A DNA stretch of 64,000 nucleotides from Sporisorium sorghi (taxonomy: Eukaryota; Basidiomycota; Ustilaginomycetes; Ustilaginales; Ustilaginaceae). The translations under genes were made by a program, and so were the position numbers. Below the pieces are notes generated by a model. The model had not been told where the DNA came from, did no database searches, and worked only from the letters and a program-made list of their open reading frames with translations. The stretch spans positions 1-64,000 of the forward strand of contig JALCCG010000071.1 of NCBI GenBank assembly GCA_023212695.1. Reading direction: 5' to 3'. This document shows, in pieces, positions 20,125-30,427 of the stretch. The stretch's first letter is position 1; each line of letters begins with the position of its first letter.

Positions 20125-23100
20125 CTACAAAAACCTTCTGCACCCGGGCGAGCCACACAGACAAGGAATCGCATCTTCATCATCCGCCGACGACTGGAAC
20201 TTGTAATCGTACGTCAGCTCCTCGCCCGCCCGAATCGGACTCTTTGCAAACAGCACGATGCGCTTCTCCCCATTTAGCGTGAGGATCTTGGCGTTGCAGT
20301 TGGGCGTGCAGCAGTGGTTCATCAGCCGCGCAATGTTGCCCTTGTGCGTCGCATCCACCACGAGATCGTCGTCGACGCGGAAGAGGTACGTCGAAAAGTT
20401 GCCCTGCCGCTCGTACTGCTTTTCGCGCTCGTCGGCGACCTGCTGCCGCACCACTTCGCCCACGTACTCGATCACCATGTCGCCTGCCGGAATAAACTCC
20501 ATCGCATACAGACCCCAGTCGTGGATGGGCGACTTGGCGAATTTGAGCTGCTTCTTGCGCGTCCGGAGCTGGTTGAACTTGAAGATGTCCGTGTCCGTCG
20601 CTGTGTCGCGCTTGTGCTGCTCGATGCCCAGCACCAAACGGCGCGAGTCGGCGCGGTTGTTGCGCGCCGATTGATGCACCTGCGCGTTGCTGCCCGTGTC
20701 AACGTCCTCGGTGGCCTTGTTGCGATCCGGGAGGTGCATCGCTTTCTGCTCCGGCGGGATGCGATAGTATCCTTCGGTCCTCGCTGAGCCCGTCGAGTGC
20801 TTGGGGATCCCTCCGGCTGCCAACGCCTGCTCCTCGGCTTCGGCTTCCAGCTCCACCTCGTCTGGTAGCGTCTCTTCACTGGCTAGCTCGCCCGTCTGTT
20901 CGAGATGCTCGAGCGCCAGACGCAAGAAGTGGCAGTCTTCGCTGTCCTCCACCAGGCCGGCTTCGAACGGATCAGCTGGGATTGCCTTGACCCTTGCAGA
21001 TGCTTTGGCCGGTCTGGACTTGGTCTTGCCTGCTTTGGCTGGAACATCGGTCTCCGGAGTGGCTGTCTCGTCACGCTGTTCAGAATCAGCGTCTGCTTCG
21101 GAGGGTGTGCCCTCGACCTTGACGCCTTTTCGCGCAGGAGTTGCACCCTTCTTCTTGCTTGCAGGTGCAGATCTGGCCTTGGAGCCCTTCTTGCTCTTTG
21201 CATCGGCGTGTACGTCCACCTGGTCTGCTGCGACGGGCTCGACAGACGCAGAGACAGACCTCGAAGTCGAGTCTCTCTCTGTTGGCGCTGCTTCGTCTGA
21301 GTCGGCTCCCTCGTCTGCTGAGTCGAGCAGCCAGGCTGCCGCACCGCGCTTCTTCGTGCTCGACTTGGACCGCGCACTACTGTCACGACGAGCAGCAGAC
21401 TTCGAACCTCGTCTCGTATCGTCACTTTCGTCTTCAGAACTGGAGACCTCCCTGACGCGCTGAGATCGCGACTTGTGTGCTGTTTCGCGCTCGCTCTTGG
21501 TCCCCGACAGATCTCTCTTCTTCTTTGAAGCCGACGTGTCTGCGTCGGATGCCTTTTTGGGCTTGGCGCTCGCCAGCTTGCGGAAGGACGGGAGGCGCGA
21601 TTCGCCGTCGGCCCCGGACGTCATCCTGACGCCATTCAACGCACCCAAAGGCACAAGAGGCTTCTTAAGCATCGCCTTGGCCAAAGTCTGGCCACCTTCG
21701 CGATCTGGTTGGAGGTATGCAGCCACATGGGGTTTGACCACTCGGCTCTTGACATCGCGGACAAAGGTGTCGACGAGCTCCTTTTGCAGCAAGCGGAAGA
21801 CAGCTTCCTGAAGCTCGGCTGCCGTCCAGTCGCGCTTCTGCCTCTCGTCATTCGTGAGCGGACGCACGCCAGTATTCATCTTCTTTGTCGGCTGTTCAGC
21901 GGCCGCAGCGGTCGGAACCGGCCCCTTCGATGACATCGTGCTCGCCTGTCCGTTTTGCGTTGCTGCCGAACGTTTGGGAAGCACACCTCTCACGTCGACT
22001 TGAAGTGTGTAACCTCCGACCAAGAGCGTCTCGTTGACAAATTTGCAATTATTGGCTGCGCTGCTGCTGTAGAAAGCAGCGTAGAAGCCGTCATCGCCTT
22101 CTTTGACCCAGATGGGTTCGGTGCTACGCAGCTGAGCTTCCACAGACTCGAGATCGACTTGGTAGCTCTTAGGCCTGGGAATGAAGACGTACGCCCATCC
22201 TGTCTCTCGCAGACTGTTCTTGATCTCTTCGGACGATTGCTTGGGCTCCTTGCGCACCTCGGTCCGGTCTGCTGGTGGGTGCCGCGGGTCTCGATCGATG
22301 TTGGGCTTGCCGGAGTACGAACCGTGCCTATCAATGTCGCGCCGACGACGCTGCGGATCAGAGGAAGAGGACCTCTTGTCATCCTCGTACCGCGATAGAC
22401 CATCTTCGTAGCTTGATCGGTACCGCGATTGAGAGGACGTCGAACGTTCAGAGTTGTGCGCGTTCGCACGCACAGAGGGCGAGGACGGGGCTGCATTCGC
22501 CAAGGCTCGGGGTCCGCGGGGAATTTCGGGCGGAGGCATGTTCGGCTTGGCCGCACTCGGTGTGGCGGGCGAGCTGCTGATACGTGCAGCAGGAGCAACA
22601 GCAGCAGGAGCAGGTGCTGGAGCGGCGGCGCGTCGCATCTTTGCTTCAAGTTCATCTTGAGCTGCGAGCGTTTCCTTGACCTTTTGCGCGAGCACTTCCC
22701 CATCTCGATCGAGAAGAGCCTGGACACGGGTGGGCCCAATCAGACAGCCAGACAGTTTGAGCTTTGCTGCTTTTGCAGCCATGGCACCGTTCTGCGGCTC
22801 CTGTCCCGCAGGTGCATTGTCGAGAGGTTTGCCGTGCTCATCCAAGTCGTGAGCAAACGTGATGCGGAAGATGCCGATGCTCTGACCCGTTTTGGGACTA
22901 AGCTCGAGCTTGGAAGACTCGATGCGACCGTGCTGGACGACGTGAACGAGGATCTGGCTGGGCGTCAATCTGGCGGCGAGGTTGGTCAAGACGAGGTTGC
23001 GTGGGGGCGGCAGCGGCTTTTCGCCGACCGAGTTGGAGTCCCACTTGAACTTGGCTGTGTAGAGGGCGTTGCGAGAGTGAGGCATCTTGACATGGCGGCG

Positions 23101-24465
23101 AGGGTCTGCGGTGATGGCGTCGATGGCATTCTTGTCCGCCGCTGATTTGAAGACGGTACGTACACCCTCTTTGAACGAAGACGTTGCCATCCAATTCTTG
23201 CCTCTGACTTCCGGAGGCAGCTCGTGTGGAAGCTGGATATGACCAAAAGACCGTTTGACCACAGCTTGAGCTTCCATCTGCGGGCGGGTTGATGTCGCGT
23301 CTTTCTGGTTGGATGTTGGAACGGGAGATTTGGAGCGTGAATCGTTTACTGCTTCCGCTACCTTGGATGCGATGGAAATCCAACCGCGTCTTGCGGAGCT
23401 GTTGGAAGGCGCAGGATCGGAACGAGAAGATGTTGTCGTAGCACCATTGGGCGCTGACGATTTGCCAATGACAGTGTCGTCGTCCCGTCGTGAGCGAGGC
23501 GATTTGGCATCCTGGCTTGTCTTGGGAATCGGCAGCCGAAGCTCCTCTCGATTGCGATCAACATGGGAAGGTTTGGCAGTGTCTGTCGTGGAACTGTCGC
23601 GACTTTCTGATCCGTTTGGCTTCGAAACGGGCGCCTTTGGCTCAGCCTTGCGCTTGAGAAGCTTGCCGTCGTCCCCATTGCCGTTGGGCTGAGTCGTCCG
23701 ATCGTCGTCCTTGGTCGAGTGGGAGCGTGATGCGGCTGCTGAGGAGCGGTTCTCCTCCTTCTTGTCTGCTGCATGCGATCTAGCTGGACTGCGCTCTCGT
23801 CTTTGATCGCGATTTCGCTCCGGACTCGGATCTCGACGTCGATCACGACTTGGATCCCTTTCGTCGCGCCTGCGGCTTCGGTCTTGGTCATCTCGATGAC
23901 GCCTGCTCCCGTCAGAGTCATCGCGTCGGGGCCGGTCATCATCGTGGTCTCTATGTGATGCTAAGCTTCTGCGACTGCTGTGTGCACGCGAGCGGTCCGA
24001 GTCGCGAGATCGCCATGATTCGGTGTCGCTGTGACGCTTCCAGCTCGAGCTGCTGTGCGAGTGCGCATCATATGCATGATAAGAACTGCTGCTGTTATAA
24101 GCTCTGGTTGGACTGGGCGAACTATGTCGCTGTTCATGTCTCGAGGAATCAGATGAGTGATATGACCTGGAGCTGAGAGAATCACGATAGGAGGAATCGT
24201 GGTGACTACGAGGAGGAGGAGATCGCGCACTGTGTGAGTAGTAATGGCCATCGCGGTCTCGAGAGTCGTACGTGGAATGTGACGAACGGCGGGAGTCGTC
24301 ATCACGTCTGCGCCTGTCGTGATCTCGGTGAGTGCTGTAACGCCTCTCCTCTGGTGAATCTGGCTTCCGATCAGGTCTACTTGATCTGGAGTGCGATGAT
24401 ACATGCTCGGGCCGCCTGGACGATGACGCCGAGGCATAGCCTTCGTAGTGAGATGAGGAAGGCAT
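20125..24465 (-). CDS. SET1: histone H3 lysine 4 methyltransferase Set1 (COMPASS catalytic subunit)
   Basis: A 1446-residue protein. Set1 mono-, di- and trimethylates H3K4 at active genes within COMPASS. Residues 1 to about 250 are an Arg/Ser/Asp-rich region resembling SR proteins. An RNA-recognition fold follows at about 489-590 (RNLVLTNLAARLTPSQILVH). A second conserved block is near 760-850, then a Lys/Ser-rich linker. The n-SET region begins near 1190 and the catalytic SET domain covers about 1307-1425, with NHCCTPNC starting at N1383-H1384 and Tyr1419/Tyr1421 in LTYDY. The post-SET motif has C1435, C1437 and C1442, so the zinc site is complete. The last residues are Cys-Arg-Arg-Phe-Leu, whereas many homologues end Cys-Lys-Gly-Phe-Leu-Asn. 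No intron is needed. It is divergent from VPS29. Confidence 0.95.
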   Translation of the reverse strand: MPSSSHYEGYASASSSRRPEHVSSHSRSSRPDRKPDSPEERRYSTHRDHDRRRRDDDSRRSSHSTYDSRDRDGHYYSHSARSPPPRSHHDSSYRDSLSSRSYHSSDSSRHEQRHSSPSPTRAYNSSSSYHAYDAHSHSSSSWKRHSDTESWRSRDSDRSRAHSSRRSLASHRDHDDDRPRRDDSDGSRRHRDDQDRSRRRDERDPSRDRRRDPSPERNRDQRRERSPARSHAADKKEENRSSAAASRSHSTKDDDRTTQPNGNGDDGKLLKRKAEPKAPVSKPNGSESRDSSTTDTAKPSHVDRNREELRLPIPKTSQDAKSPRSRRDDDTVIGKSSAPNGATTTSSRSDPAPSNSSARRGWISIASKVAEAVNDSRSKSPVPTSNQKDATSTRPQMEAQAVVKRSFGHIQLPHELPPEVRGKNWMATSSFKEGVRTVFKSAADKNAIDAITADPRRHVKMPHSRNALYTAKFKWDSNSVGEKPLPPPRNLVLTNLAARLTPSQILVHVVQHGRIESSKLELSPKTGQSIGIFRITFAHDLDEHGKPLDNAPAGQEPQNGAMAAKAAKLKLSGCLIGPTRVQALLDRDGEVLAQKVKETLAAQDELEAKMRRAAAPAPAPAAVAPAARISSSPATPSAAKPNMPPPEIPRGPRALANAAPSSPSVRANAHNSERSTSSQSRYRSSYEDGLSRYEDDKRSSSSDPQRRRRDIDRHGSYSGKPNIDRDPRHPPADRTEVRKEPKQSSEEIKNSLRETGWAYVFIPRPKSYQVDLESVEAQLRSTEPIWVKEGDDGFYAAFYSSSAANNCKFVNETLLVGGYTLQVDVRGVLPKRSAATQNGQASTMSSKGPVPTAAAAEQPTKKMNTGVRPLTNDERQKRDWTAAELQEAVFRLLQKELVDTFVRDVKSRVVKPHVAAYLQPDREGGQTLAKAMLKKPLVPLGALNGVRMTSGADGESRLPSFRKLASAKPKKASDADTSASKKKRDLSGTKSERETAHKSRSQRVREVSSSEDESDDTRRGSKSAARRDSSARSKSSTKKRGAAAWLLDSADEGADSDEAAPTERDSTSRSVSASVEPVAADQVDVHADAKSKKGSKARSAPASKKKGATPARKGVKVEGTPSEADADSEQRDETATPETDVPAKAGKTKSRPAKASARVKAIPADPFEAGLVEDSEDCHFLRLALEHLEQTGELASEETLPDEVELEAEAEEQALAAGGIPKHSTGSARTEGYYRIPPEQKAMHLPDRNKATEDVDTGSNAQVHQSARNNRADSRRLVLGIEQHKRDTATDTDIFKFNQLRTRKKQLKFAKSPIHDWGLYAMEFIPAGDMVIEYVGEVVRQQVADEREKQYERQGNFSTYLFRVDDDLVVDATHKGNIARLMNHCCTPNCNAKILTLNGEKRIVLFAKSPIRAGEELTYDYKFQSSADDEDAIPCLCGSPGCRRFL

Positions 24466-25238
24466 CTCGAGCCTATGATAGCGGTGTCAACTCAGACAGC
24501 GAGGCTGCGTGGGTCTATCGCAGTGTTCTGGCTGGCGTCATTGGTATGGATAGCTGCAAAGAGTGTGAAGAGGGGAGCCAGTGCTTTCGCCCACGAGTCG
24601 CCCAGCCTCGACTTTGTGTGTATGCGATTGTTGCACCGTGAGAAGGAGCGGCTGAGTCGAGTCTGACGGTGAGGAAGTGTCGAGGGTGATGATGATGGTG
24701 ATGTTGGTGATGACGGAGAAGAGCTGGGCCTTGGCAATCACAGAATGGCAACGCAGAAAGTCCCCGCAGAGAGGCGGCCAAGTCGTGTGTCAATTCTGAT
24801 TCGGCAGTCACAGTGACAGAGAGAGTCAAGAGTTGCTGCGCGCTTGGCCCACGTCCATCACATCTGCGTGTGACTGAGACCCTTTTTCTCGACGCGCTGC
24901 GCTCTGCTGCGACGCTTTTTCATTCTTGTCGCTGCTCAGAAGGAGGGCAAAAGGCAAAGAAGAATTGCCAATTTCAAGCAAAAAAAAAAAAAAAAAAAAA
25001 AAGGGTCGACCCGACAGACGCGAAGCCAAGGCGAATTTTGCTCGTTGTTAAGTTTCACTGCGTCAGGGCCACGCTTTGGCTGCTGATGGCCCCAGCGTGT
25101 GTTTGCGTTGCTGTTGCGTTGCTGCTGCTGGTCTCGACTCCACATCAGGAGCCTCTCACCGACGACCATCCAACCGTCTTCGACCTCTCTTGTCTCACAA
25201 TCATCAGCTCGAACACTACGTAGAAACGCCGGCTCACC
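24466..25238. promoter_or_regulatory. divergent promoter with an A23 run, SET1 / VPS29
   Basis: A 773-base interval between divergent starts. It holds a pure A run at 24980-25002 and a short ATG/ATC-rich stretch near 24690-24715. No credible coding sequence. Confidence 0.5.
24980..25002. repeat. A23 homopolymer
   Basis: A pure A run about 240 bases upstream of the VPS29 start in the SET1/VPS29 promoter. Confidence 0.95.
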
Positions 25239-26135
25239 ATGTTGGTCCTCGTGATCGGCGACCTTCACATCCCCTTCCGCGCCCACGATCTACCAGCCAA
25301 GTTCAAAAAGCTTCTCGTCCCCGGCAAGATCCAACAGATCATCTGCACCGGCAATGTGTGCAACACCGACTACTTGCACTACCTTCGCACTATCGCAGGA
25401 GACGTTCATCTCGTCAAGGGTGACTACGACGACAACCCACACTTTCCCTCCAGCCTAATCCTCAACCATCCGCCACTTCGCATCGGCGTGCTGCATGGTC
25501 ATCAGGTGGTTCCAGCGGGTGACACGCAGTCTCTAGCTGCCGTGGCGAGAGCTATGGACGTCGACATTCTCCTCACAGGACATACGCATCGGTTCGAGGC
25601 ATTCGAGCTCGAGGGTCGTTTCTTTGTCAATCCGGGTAGCGCAACTGGCGCTTGGCATCCAACTTGGCCCTTGAGAGATCCGGCCTCTGTAGCGACTCTG
25701 GCGGAGAAGGCGGCTGCAAAGGCGAAAGAGGACGCTGCTGCTGCTGAAAAGAAGGGAGACAAGAAAGCGGACGACGCAAAGGCAAAGAAGAACGCAAAGG
25801 CGTCTGATAGCAAGAAGAGCGACGACACTTCTAAGGACAAGACGTCCGACCCCAAGGACGGCGAGAAAGGCGAGGACGGCAGTGAGGACGCAGACCAAGA
25901 GGAAGAGGCAAATGAGGCTCCAGCGCCTGTGCCTAGCTTTGCTTTGCTTGACATTCAGGGTGCGGTCGTCGTCACGTACGTCTACCAGCTCATCGACGGC
26001 GACGTCAAGGTGGAAAAGATCGAATATCGAAAGAACCTCGACAGCAACTCATTGGCCTTGCAACGAGGCGCATCCGCGGGTGCCGCTGCCGTAGGCGCCT
26101 CAGGTACAGCCTACGGTCAATATGGCGGACGATAG
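25239..26135 (+). CDS. VPS29: retromer subunit Vps29
   Basis: A 298-residue protein. Vps29 has a metallophosphoesterase fold and, with Vps26 and Vps35, recycles cargo receptors from endosomes to the Golgi. Motifs: [19 protein letters not shown] at 1-19, the CTGN block at 36-39, Lys-Gly-Asp-Tyr-Asp (60-64), HGHQV (86-90) and [11 protein letters not shown] (113-123), ending with the Asn-Pro-Gly-Ser-Ala-Thr strand. A Lys/Ala/Glu/Asp-rich insert of about 80 residues (149-230) separates the last two beta-strands; the C-terminal strands resume at [19 protein letters not shown]. Metazoan Vps29 is about 182 residues without the insert; the yeast protein is also enlarged. The start is the first ATG, with C at -3 (caccATGT). 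Confidence 0.95.
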   Translation: MLVLVIGDLHIPFRAHDLPAKFKKLLVPGKIQQIICTGNVCNTDYLHYLRTIAGDVHLVKGDYDDNPHFPSSLILNHPPLRIGVLHGHQVVPAGDTQSLAAVARAMDVDILLTGHTHRFEAFELEGRFFVNPGSATGAWHPTWPLRDPASVATLAEKAAAKAKEDAAAAEKKGDKKADDAKAKKNAKASDSKKSDDTSKDKTSDPKDGEKGEDGSEDADQEEEANEAPAPVPSFALLDIQGAVVVTYVYQLIDGDVKVEKIEYRKNLDSNSLALQRGASAGAAAVGASGTAYGQYGGR

Positions 26136-26315
26136 CTTTTTTCATCAGAACCATTGCAATCAAGATACCAGCTCGTCACAAATCGTCAAGCTTCAGCTTC
26201 TTCTCGCCATGATGCGGCGGAGTAGTCCTTTTGATTGAGTACAAATACAATGATGCGAGATTCAAGAGGTGAGATGCTGTAGAGCAGGCAAGGAGAGGCA
26301 GCGCTGCTCTACGGA

Positions 26316-26735
26316 TCATTTTGCTGGTTGAATGAGGGTCTGAACAGATGGAAGCAGTGGGAAGAAGGGGGATTGTCAGCAAATATCATATGACAGGAGA
26401 AGCATCGATGATGCACTTACGATGTTGTCGCCTTTCAACAAGATGCGCCCGAGCTCTACGCGCTTGTTGTCCTTCTTTGTCCACACCTCCTCTGCATCCG
26501 CCAATGTGACGTTCATGAACTCGTCAAATCCCTGTGATCATCAAATGAACGGTCAGCAATTGCGTTTTCAGGCACAGTATATCCATGGAGACGTTCACTG
26601 TCCACTCACAATGATCTTTCCCTCGATGCGAAAGTCGACATTGTCGTACAGCCATAGCGAGACTCTTGTCTGTTGCTGCAGGTGTCGAAAGATGATGTTG
26701 ATCGGCTGCACCGATACCTTGCTTCGGCCTGACAT
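26316..26735 (-). CDS. SME1: small nuclear ribonucleoprotein SmE, three exons
   Basis: Assembled by eye from three minus-strand exons, 26735-26610, 26531-26421 and 26339-26316, giving 86 residues. The introns are 78 nt (GTGAGT...CAG) and 81 nt (GTAAGT...CAG); both fall between codons. SmE is one of seven Sm proteins in the ring on U1, U2, U4 and U5 snRNA. Exon 1 encodes the [12 protein letters not shown] helix and the strand FRIEGKII, exon 2 the [16 protein letters not shown]m1 end and the [11 protein letters not shown]m2 motif, and exon 3 only seven residues, Thr-Leu-Ile-Gln-Pro-Ala-Lys, and the stop. The length matches human SmE (92) and yeast. The ATG sits in a good context (CACAATGT). The gene is easy to miss because no single frame holds more than about 40 codons of it. 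Confidence 0.95.
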
Positions 26736-27627
26736 TGTGGATCTGGCGTATGCGTCCTCAGCCTCTGTTCTGAGAGTGACGCTGTCTTCGTTGTCGGTAT
26801 TCGAGGTTCTGACCCTCTTGCTTTGCTAGCAAGCGTGATGAGGGTATCCTGCAGAAATCGACCCAATGTCTCGATGCGATGCGCTGTAGGCCTTTCAGTG
26901 ATGGATAGTCGGCGCCGTACGTTGCTGCTGATCTGTCGCGAGGATGTCTGTTGTCTGGTTGAGATGGTGAAAGGCGTCGATGGTGTCGCAAGCAAAGGTT
27001 GAATCTTCGAAAGTGACTGTCAAAAGAGAAACTCGAAGACCGCGAATTGCAGCAGCCATCACGTGTAAATCTCTCAGAATCGGGCGTTTTCCTTCCAGCC
27101 GAATCAGAGATCTCACCAGCAAGCAATTCAGATTTTAGCAAGCTGTCGCTGTTCGCTGCGCTGCGCTCGGGTCATCATGCAACGTCGACCTTTCCCCCTG
27201 CAAGCGCCGTGCATGACGGACCAACGCTTCCGTGTCCACTTTTCGCCTCCTTCGCCGAGCCTTGTTCTTCTTCCCACCGACATCGTTGCTTCTTGCGAAC
27301 GAATAGCTGTTCACCTTCAGGCGCAGACCACTCGCAAGGCCAGCCACACACCGAACCACGAGAAGCTCGAGCGGTTTCTGCACAAGCACGACTTCAGGGG
27401 AACTCCAGACGAGCAAACACTTCTCAGGCTCCGACCAAACGAATTTGCATACTGGGCTTCCTACCATAGCTATTTGGCAACATAGAGACCGACGGTAGGC
27501 TAGCCGGCACCTGTACTCTCGGTAGCACTACTCAGGCTCGACGTTCACACAGCGTAAGAAGGGGTGCACTCTCTACAGTCCGCCGGTTTACCACGAGCAT
27601 CGAGCCAGAGGTTGACACGCTGCCAAG
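26736..27627. promoter_or_regulatory. divergent promoter, SME1 / ARL1
   Basis: An 892-base interval. A plus-strand frame at 27177-27485 could encode 102 residues, but it matches no family I know, and overlapping frames of similar length exist on the other strand. It is left unannotated as a gene. No homopolymer is present here, unlike several other divergent promoters in this sequence. Confidence 0.45.
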
Positions 27628-28345
27628 ATGGGTGTCACATTCTCGTCCATGTTCTCCAAGTTGGCGTTTTGGAACAAGAACGAAGAGGTTAGGATATTGA
27701 TGCTGGGTCTCGACAGCGCCGGTAAGACGACCATCTTGTACCGGCTGCAGATCGGAGAGGTGGTCTCCACCATTCCCACGATCGGCTTCAACGTAGAGAC
27801 AGTCTCGTACAAGAACATCAAGTTCCAAGTTTGGGACCTCGGCGGACAGACATCGATTAGGTAAGTAGCGTGCGCTGCGACAATGTGGCAGGCTCATTGT
27901 GACTGACGTTCCCACCCTCACCTTGATCTTCTGCAGACCATACTGGCGATGCTACTACGCCAACACGGCAGCAATCATCTATGTGATCGACGCGTCGGAT
28001 ACAGAAAGACTCGGCACAGCAAAGGCGGAACTGCTGGCCATGCTTTCAGAAGAAGAGCTCAAGGACTCGAAGCTGCTGGTGTTTGCCAACAAGCAGGATC
28101 TGCCCGGTGCACTAGACGAGGGTCAAGTCAGCGAAAAGCTCGGGCTGAGCGAACTCAAGGACCGCCAATGGTCGATACACAAGTGCTGTGCAACAAAAGG
28201 CGAGGGGCTGGAAGAGGGCCTTGACTGGTGAGTGTGATTGAAACCAAGACAACAGGAGTTTTTGGATCGCTTTGCTAACTGCCTTTTGCTCCCGACTTGC
28301 TCTTCATTGATCCTCAGGCTCGTCAATACATTACAAACCAAGTGA
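27628..28345 (+). CDS. ARL1: Arf-like GTPase Arl1, three exons
   Basis: Three exons, 27628-27860, 27937-28227 and 28318-28345, encode 183 residues; introns of 76 nt (GTAAGT...CAG) and 90 nt (GTGAGT...CAG) interrupt codons for Arg and Trp. Arl1 is a Golgi GTPase that recruits GRIP-domain golgins and acts in vesicle capture. The N terminus [12 protein letters not shown] gives Gly2 for myristoylation followed by an amphipathic helix. Nucleotide-binding motifs are GLDSAGKTT (P-loop), PTIGFN (switch I Thr), [17 protein letters not shown] (switch II), NKQD and a Cys-Ala-Thr-Lys G5. The run [11 protein letters not shown] and the KDRQWSI segment favour Arl1 over Arf1 (which has VGGQDKIRPLW). The P-loop has Ser where most have Gly (GLDGAGKT). 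Exon 3 adds only Leu-Val-Asn-Thr-Leu-Gln-Thr-Lys. Confidence 0.93.
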
Positions 28346-28755
28346 AAGGCTCTCCGATACCCAAGCAAGAGGGCGATCTCTACGTTCTGGCTCATCTCTT
28401 CACGACGGCCAGTCGAGGGATCCATTTGACTGCATCCAATACAGTTTGTGCTTCAAGATTCGCTCGCTTTGGGACTTGTGCTTTCTTGCTTTGCACCGAA
28501 GCTTGCTGCCTGAGATATTGAGCACTCAGTCGGACGATGACGAGTTTGATGTCTTGCATAAAGAGACTGGTGGTCAAGTGAGTGTGCAGCGTGAGCGCAG
28601 ATCAGGACCCTTCAAAGGCGATTTTCCGCCAGACCAAAAATAGGCGACTTCGCTGCACACGGACCAGTCTCGCTAAATTTCTTGACTCTGATCGTTCTCT
28701 CAAGCAACTCGATACTTGCGACCAACTCATCCCGCTAAGTTATCGGCATACGACG
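28346..28755. other. intergenic region between ARL1 and a small gene
   Basis: About 410 bases with no recognisable feature. It should contain the ARL1 3' UTR and the promoter of the next plus-strand gene. Confidence 0.5.
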
Positions 28756-29277
28756 ATGCAGTCAACATCGGAAGGCATCGCAGCAGCAGCCATGTCGGGC
28801 GCCGATCTGGGCGCTAAAGCCAACAAGAACTCGAGCACTGGCGCACTGGGCAACAACGGCTTCGACGCTGCCGAGGCGGAAGCATGGATGCAAAGCAGAT
28901 GGAAGGCCGTGCACTCGAGTACGACGGACAAGAGGATTCCAGAGGCTCGTAAGTTGTCTGCCGTGGAAGCGTTTAGCCGATGATGGATTGCGGACTAACA
29001 AACAGCGTATGATGTCTCTTCGATGCTGCCTTTGCATTCTACAGAGAGGCCGCAAGTGTACAAGGCGGCACCGGGCGCTTCTGGATCTGCATGGGGACCA
29101 AACAAGAGTAAGTTGCTTCGATTCGACTTGGTCACTCTCCTTGCGTTGCGGAAAGGATGCTGATGAACACCTTCGCCCGTGATCGCATCCGTTGATGGAA
29201 CAGAGACCATCAATGAGAGGTTCGCAAGTGACTTGCTCAAAGCGTCCACAGCAACGGCAGCTAGTGCAGGTCGCTAG
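28756..29277 (+). CDS. small protein of unknown function, three exons
   Basis: A predicted 122-residue protein from exons 28756-28948, 29006-29107 and 29204-29277. Intron 1 is 57 nt, with GTAAGT, a CTAAC branch site near 28995 and CAG; intron 2 is 96 nt with GTAAGT and CAG. The frame is maintained across both junctions. Residues 1-35 are Ala/Ser/Gly/Asn-rich; a second in-frame ATG lies 12 codons in. Residues about 36-100 are more conserved in appearance: AEAEAWMQSRWKAVH, then after the junction Pro-Tyr-Asp-Val-Ser-Ser-Met-Leu-Pro-Leu, and YKAAPGASGSAWGPNK. I do not recognise the family. The splice model depends on sequence signals only and could be wrong in the last exon. The strong donor sites argue that the locus is real. 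Confidence 0.5.
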
Positions 29278-30427
29278 ATGGAATGACCAAGCGAAACAAA
29301 TGTCTTTCATCGACATGAAAAAGTTGAGTGCTGCCTGGAGTGACTATGCTTCAACACCGTTCGATAGATCAGTGCCGACATGCACCTCGATGACGTTGAG
29401 CCGCGATGTGAGGAAAAAATGCTCAAAGTGTTGGATCATATTCACGATCGTCCTCCACGCAAGTCTTGGCGAGATGAGGGACATGATCACACGACTCTGG
29501 TCAAGTGTAGAAGGTCGAGGAAAAGCGATCGTCAAAACGGGGGTCTTGAGTAAGTCAGCGCGACAATGATGATGATCTTGAAACCGCCAAAGCGAGAGCA
29601 AATGCCATCCTTGAGCATTGTCGTCATGGGCGAATTGCAGCGCGCCGCTCACCCCAAACGCCCACGACGACGGGCTGCTTACCTGCCTCGCCATGTAACT
29701 AGCAAAGATAAGCTCTGGTCCTCATTCCGAGGAATACGATAGTCACAGATAATTGCAACAGCCTTTGGCCATACTCAGCTGTACGCTAACCTTGCCGTTG
29801 TCCTCAACCGACAGGTTGTTCGGATGCCTGACCGTTTGCGCGCGTCGCTCTGACTGCACCGTTCAGACAACTTAGCTTGTCTTGACTTGGTGTGCTGCAG
29901 GTGAAGAGCAGATGGCGCAAGCAGCTGCATGAGTGCGCATCGCCTCATTTTAAGTTAGCGTGCACACTGCGGTGGCGCTGTGTTGCGGCAAAACAGACGG
30001 TGGGATCGCTGCAGGGTTTGACTGTCTCTGACCAAGTTAGCCAACCGCCGCGTTGGGCCGCAGGCTCTGTCATTTTGCCCGTCCCGCCGCCTCGCGCTGT
30101 TGCTGAGCAATTTCCTCCGCCGCGCTGTGTTGTGCTGTGCTGTGCTGCGATTTTCACAGCATTGCAACGCACTCAGCCCCACCGCACCGCACTGGACCGC
30201 AGGCTCTGGAATCGCAGCAGCCTTGAGCTCAGCTCGTCTGGTTCATACATAAGCCTTGGCATCGATCGACCTCGCCAAGCCTTTTCCGCCTCCACCCTTC
30301 TTCTGTCTTCTCTCTCTTCCTCTCTCACCACGATCTATTCAGCCTTGGCATCGTCTCATCGACATCCAACATCAACACACAACAACACACACTTTTCTTT
30401 TCAACTCTTCCTCTCTCTTTTCAACGA
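29278..30427. other. intergenic region and probable long leader of the Mam3-like gene
   Basis: A 1150-base interval with no complete gene found. On the minus strand two short stretches, around 29833-29791 and 29712-29683, read like coding sequence, and the second is followed by a GTAAGC at 29682-29677, but no full exon chain could be built. The last 200 bases before 30428 are pyrimidine-rich (TCTCTC, CAACACACAACAACACACAC), typical of a fungal 5' leader. Confidence 0.4.

Noticed and set aside
12870..26340. Functional cluster of splicing genes (RED, CLF1, SME1)
   Set aside because: Three spliceosome genes within about 13 kb are separated by unrelated genes and lie on both strands; spliceosome genes are numerous, so chance is enough.
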